Source: Haplomitrium mnioides
Lineage: Eukaryota; Marchantiophyta; Haplomitriopsida; Calobryales
Reading direction: 5' to 3'
DNA length: 47,622 nucleotides
Assembly: GCA_049999725.1 (NCBI GenBank)
Contig: JBNGIS010020648.1
Span: 1 to 47,622 of the forward strand
The position numbers were made by a program, and so were the translations under genes. Below the pieces are notes generated by a model, which was not told the DNA's origin, ran no database searches, and was given only the letters and a program-made list of their open reading frames with translations. Positions 45,644 to 47,622 of this stretch are shown here, one piece after another. Each line of letters starts with the position of its first letter. Position 1 is the first letter of the stretch.

Positions 45644-46739
45644 GTTTGGTTGATTCCCAGTGTCCAGCCGGTCTGGATTTGATAATCGTCCAGAGCGTGT
45701 TGCTGTGCTTGGTTAAACCAGAGCGAGGATGATGAAAGAAGAAAGAAAAGAGAAGAACGATGCGCAGTATGATCAATACTGCGGGTCTCCGCGTATAGCG
45801 GGTATGTTTTAGATCTGGTACCTGTTTATGTTTTCTTCTTAATGCAGGAAATCAAAAAGAATGAAATGAAATTGAAGTATCCTCTGAACTGAAAAAGGAA
45901 AAAAAATAGAGGAAAAGTAAATGTGTTGGAAAAAAAAATTTGGCAGGTCTGGACTAGAAACTGCCCTGTAATGTGTTTCTATGTTGAATGGAAACTGTCC
46001 TGTTGTCGTCGGCGTTGCTCGTCGTTCATCCCGGTCAGTTGCAGTCCGCCACTGTACTTTGTCTTGCAGATTTGGGTCAGTAGGAGGTGTCTAGCAGGGA
46101 AAAGGTCTCAGCCAGATAGCACCCAAGGAGAAACCGTTCAAAGGAGCCAGTGAGCATAATCGAGCATGCAGGGAAGAAAATCTGCAGCACAAGGGCGCCC
46201 TGAACTATTTCAATGTTCTTGATGACCAGGGAGAGTAGGATAGGCCAGAACTAGAGAGTGAGGACCCCAAACCACCTAAACTGTAGATGCAACCTCAAGG
46301 AGAGTGACAAGCTTCCAAACACATAAGGGCCAAATGAGAAACCATAGGGGGGGAAGAGAGCTTCCCTGATCAGCCCAACCAATCGTTAGGGGAATGCAAC
46401 AACCCGAGCACACCAAACGAGTAGTCAGGATCTCACCTCACCATTGCATTGAGGAGATAACATAGAGCCGAATAGGAGAAAAACTTTCGAAACTAGGAAG
46501 GGAGGAAGCACTATGCAGAGTAATCGGCCTTTCTCTTTCACCACAGCCAGAGGAGATTCTAACCGAGTGAAGGAGCTATCGACGAGGAGGAGAGAGCCGC
46601 GAGCACCAGGTTGACGAAGGAGGAGACAAAAAGGGCAAAAGCGCGGGGGCAGACTCCCTATCCGTTTGCAACAAGGGAATCAGAACATGAGCGAAACCAC
46701 ACTGCAAGCCACAGAAGAAACAGCGGAATCGCTAAACCT

Positions 46740-47135
46740 CGGAAGCCACCAAGGTTGACGAAGAAGAAGAAGACAACCGCGGGCACACCAGTGTTGATGA
46801 AGAAGAGGAGACAGCCGCAAGCACACCAGGGTCGACAAAGAAGAGGAGACAGCCGCAGGCACACCAGGGTCGACAAAGAAGAGGAGACAGCCGCGGGCAC
46901 ACCAGGGTCGACGAAGAAGAGGAGAAAGAGCCGCGAGCGCCAAGTCGACGAGGAAGAAGAGGAAAAAGCCGCGAGTGCCAAGTTGACGAGGAAGAATGAG
47001 GAAAAAGCCGCGAGCGCCAAGTCAACGAGGAAGAAGAGGAAAAAGCCGCGAGCGCCAAGTTGACGAGGAAGAATGAGGAAAAAGCCGCGAGCGCCAAGTC
47101 GACGAGAAAGAATGAGGCGCAGGAACACTTGGTCA
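46740..47135. repeat. Tandem array, 38-39-bp unit, about 10 copies
   Basis: The units begin GTCGACGAAGAAGAGGAG or close and end in GCGGGCACACCAG (first half) or GCGAGCGCCAA (second half). Two subtypes are arranged in blocks, and within the second the variants GAAGAAGAGG and GAAGAATGAGG alternate. An isolated half-unit is at about 46590-46625. Confidence 0.9.
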
Positions 47136-47479
47136 ACAAAGGAGAGAGAGCGCCTCGAGCACCAGGGGGAAGAGAAAAAAAAAAGGGGGAAAGAAAAATG
47201 TGAGAGAAAGAAAAAAAAGGAGTAATGGGAAAAATAAGTCCCCTTTTTTTTTTTGTGAATTGCTCACATCCGCAAGTCGGTTCGCATGCGTGAGCAATCG
47301 CCTCCGAGAGAAAAAAAAACGCTAGTAGGAGAAATGTCGTGAGTGCAGAGCAATGTCGCGTTGGAGAAAAATGGCCGTAAGTGTGCGTTCACACAAAAAA
47401 AATTTGCTGGAGGTCTGAACGTCGTACCTGCAGTGTCTCTGCCGTGAGTCTCTGTCGGTATGAAAAAAATCTCGTAGAG

Positions 47480-47497
47480 TCCTTCGTGTTGATAACG
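47480..47497 (-). other. Putative primer binding site of copia element 2
   Basis: The sequence inside the 5' LTR reads CGTTATCAACACGAAGG on the element strand. It is not the TGGTATCAGAGC type found in gypsy element 1. I believe similar GTTATCA-CACGA starts occur in other plant copia elements, but I cannot name the tRNA from memory. Confidence 0.45.
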
Positions 47498-47621
47498 TGT
47501 TGTAGCATATGAGAGACACACAACAATAGACATCGCCGCACTTTACTTCATAGATGGAATCCCACTCTCAATGTTGTACATAACCCTATCTATATATAGG
47601 GTTCATCCTAGTCCTATAACA
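47498..47621 (-). repeat. 5' LTR of copia element 2
   Basis: 124 bp, the partner of 40042-40165. A TATA-like CTATATATAG is at about 47590-47599 on the element strand. It ends one base before the window end. Confidence 0.95.
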
Positions 47622-47622
47622 T

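Larger units (their letters stand above)
45644..47497 (-). other. Long 5' leader of copia element 2
   Basis: About 1.85 kb lies between the 5' LTR and the gag start, far longer than usual for this lineage. It carries the 38-39-bp array (46590-47135), a G+C-rich block (46150-46600) and A-rich runs. There are no recognisable domains. The ORFs over the array, open on both strands, follow from its low complexity. A captured host fragment or regulatory leader are both possible. Confidence 0.5.
40042..47621 (-). mobile_element. Ty1/copia element 2 (Ivana/Oryco type), nearly complete
   Basis: Two direct LTRs of 124 bp enclose, on the minus strand, a long leader, gag-protease, integrase, RT with an internal repeat array, RNase H, 3' UTR and PPT. 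The order IN before RT defines Ty1/copia. Lineage marks are FYTHEQHGEQIKVQW and YADAGYLSDPDDAKSQTGYVF. The integrase is broken, so the element cannot move alone. The left flank is TTATT; the window ends one base (T) after the right LTR, which is compatible with, but does not prove, a target duplication. Confidence 0.9.

Noticed and set aside
46611-47139. Open frames of 135-156 codons on both strands near the right end
   Set aside because: They are products of a G+C-rich 38-39-bp tandem array; the unit length is not a multiple of three, and the frames have no domain.

Overview
The window looks like repeat-rich nuclear DNA of a land plant. The evidence is Ty1/copia and Ty3/gypsy LTR retrotransposons of plant type, a plant L1 LINE ORF1, spliceosomal GT-AG introns, long AT-rich non-coding stretches, and two 100-N scaffold gaps. 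I see no intact host gene. The species cannot be read from the sequence. The unusual DNA element described below may point to a non-flowering plant, but that is only a guess.

Layout. 1-375: one end of an element copy that lies mostly left of the window. 780-1921 (-): decayed Ty3/gypsy pol. 2290-4990 (+): truncated Ty3/gypsy element (LTR, PBS, gag, protease, start of RT). 6038-7815 (+): L1-type LINE remnant with ORF1 only. 7830-11760: AT-rich with nothing recognisable. 11838-11937: gap.

11.9-34.1 kb is the most interesting part. It holds several copies of one two-gene DNA element. One gene encodes a DDE-like transposase of the type with an IDGMD...LDN...GHTHxxID signature (DUF7869-like). The other, divergently transcribed from a shared spacer of about 0.47 kb, encodes a ParB-like domain fused to a beta-class N6/N4 DNA methyltransferase (DxPY, then HP, then GSGT motifs), a combination familiar from phages and bacterial mobile DNA but here split by introns. 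Copy A (14129-24735) has both genes. Copy B (24736-31508, with its transposase 3' end displaced to 13358-14128) is in the opposite orientation and seems to be interrupted by copy A. Copy C (32525-34071) is a transposase 5' fragment. Introns, flanks and even the first transposase exon are filled with degenerate palindromes related to AGTCCATGCGCGCATGGACT. All copies carry stops and frameshifts, but different copies keep different catalytic motifs.

31.5-32.5 kb (-): a second copy of the gypsy LTR/leader, next to the end of copy B. 34072-39373 (-): a 5'-truncated Ty1/copia element of Ivana/Oryco type. 40042-47621 (-): a nearly complete related element with two 124-bp LTRs that differ at 3 positions. 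Both copia elements carry a spacer of about 450-470 bp inside the reverse transcriptase. In the second it is an open, in-frame array of 11 GPxVP-type repeats. Its 1.85-kb leader also holds a 38-39-bp tandem array.

Limits: all homology calls come from reading translations and comparing copies within the window. No database search was possible, and intron borders are inferred from GT/AG sites shared between copies.
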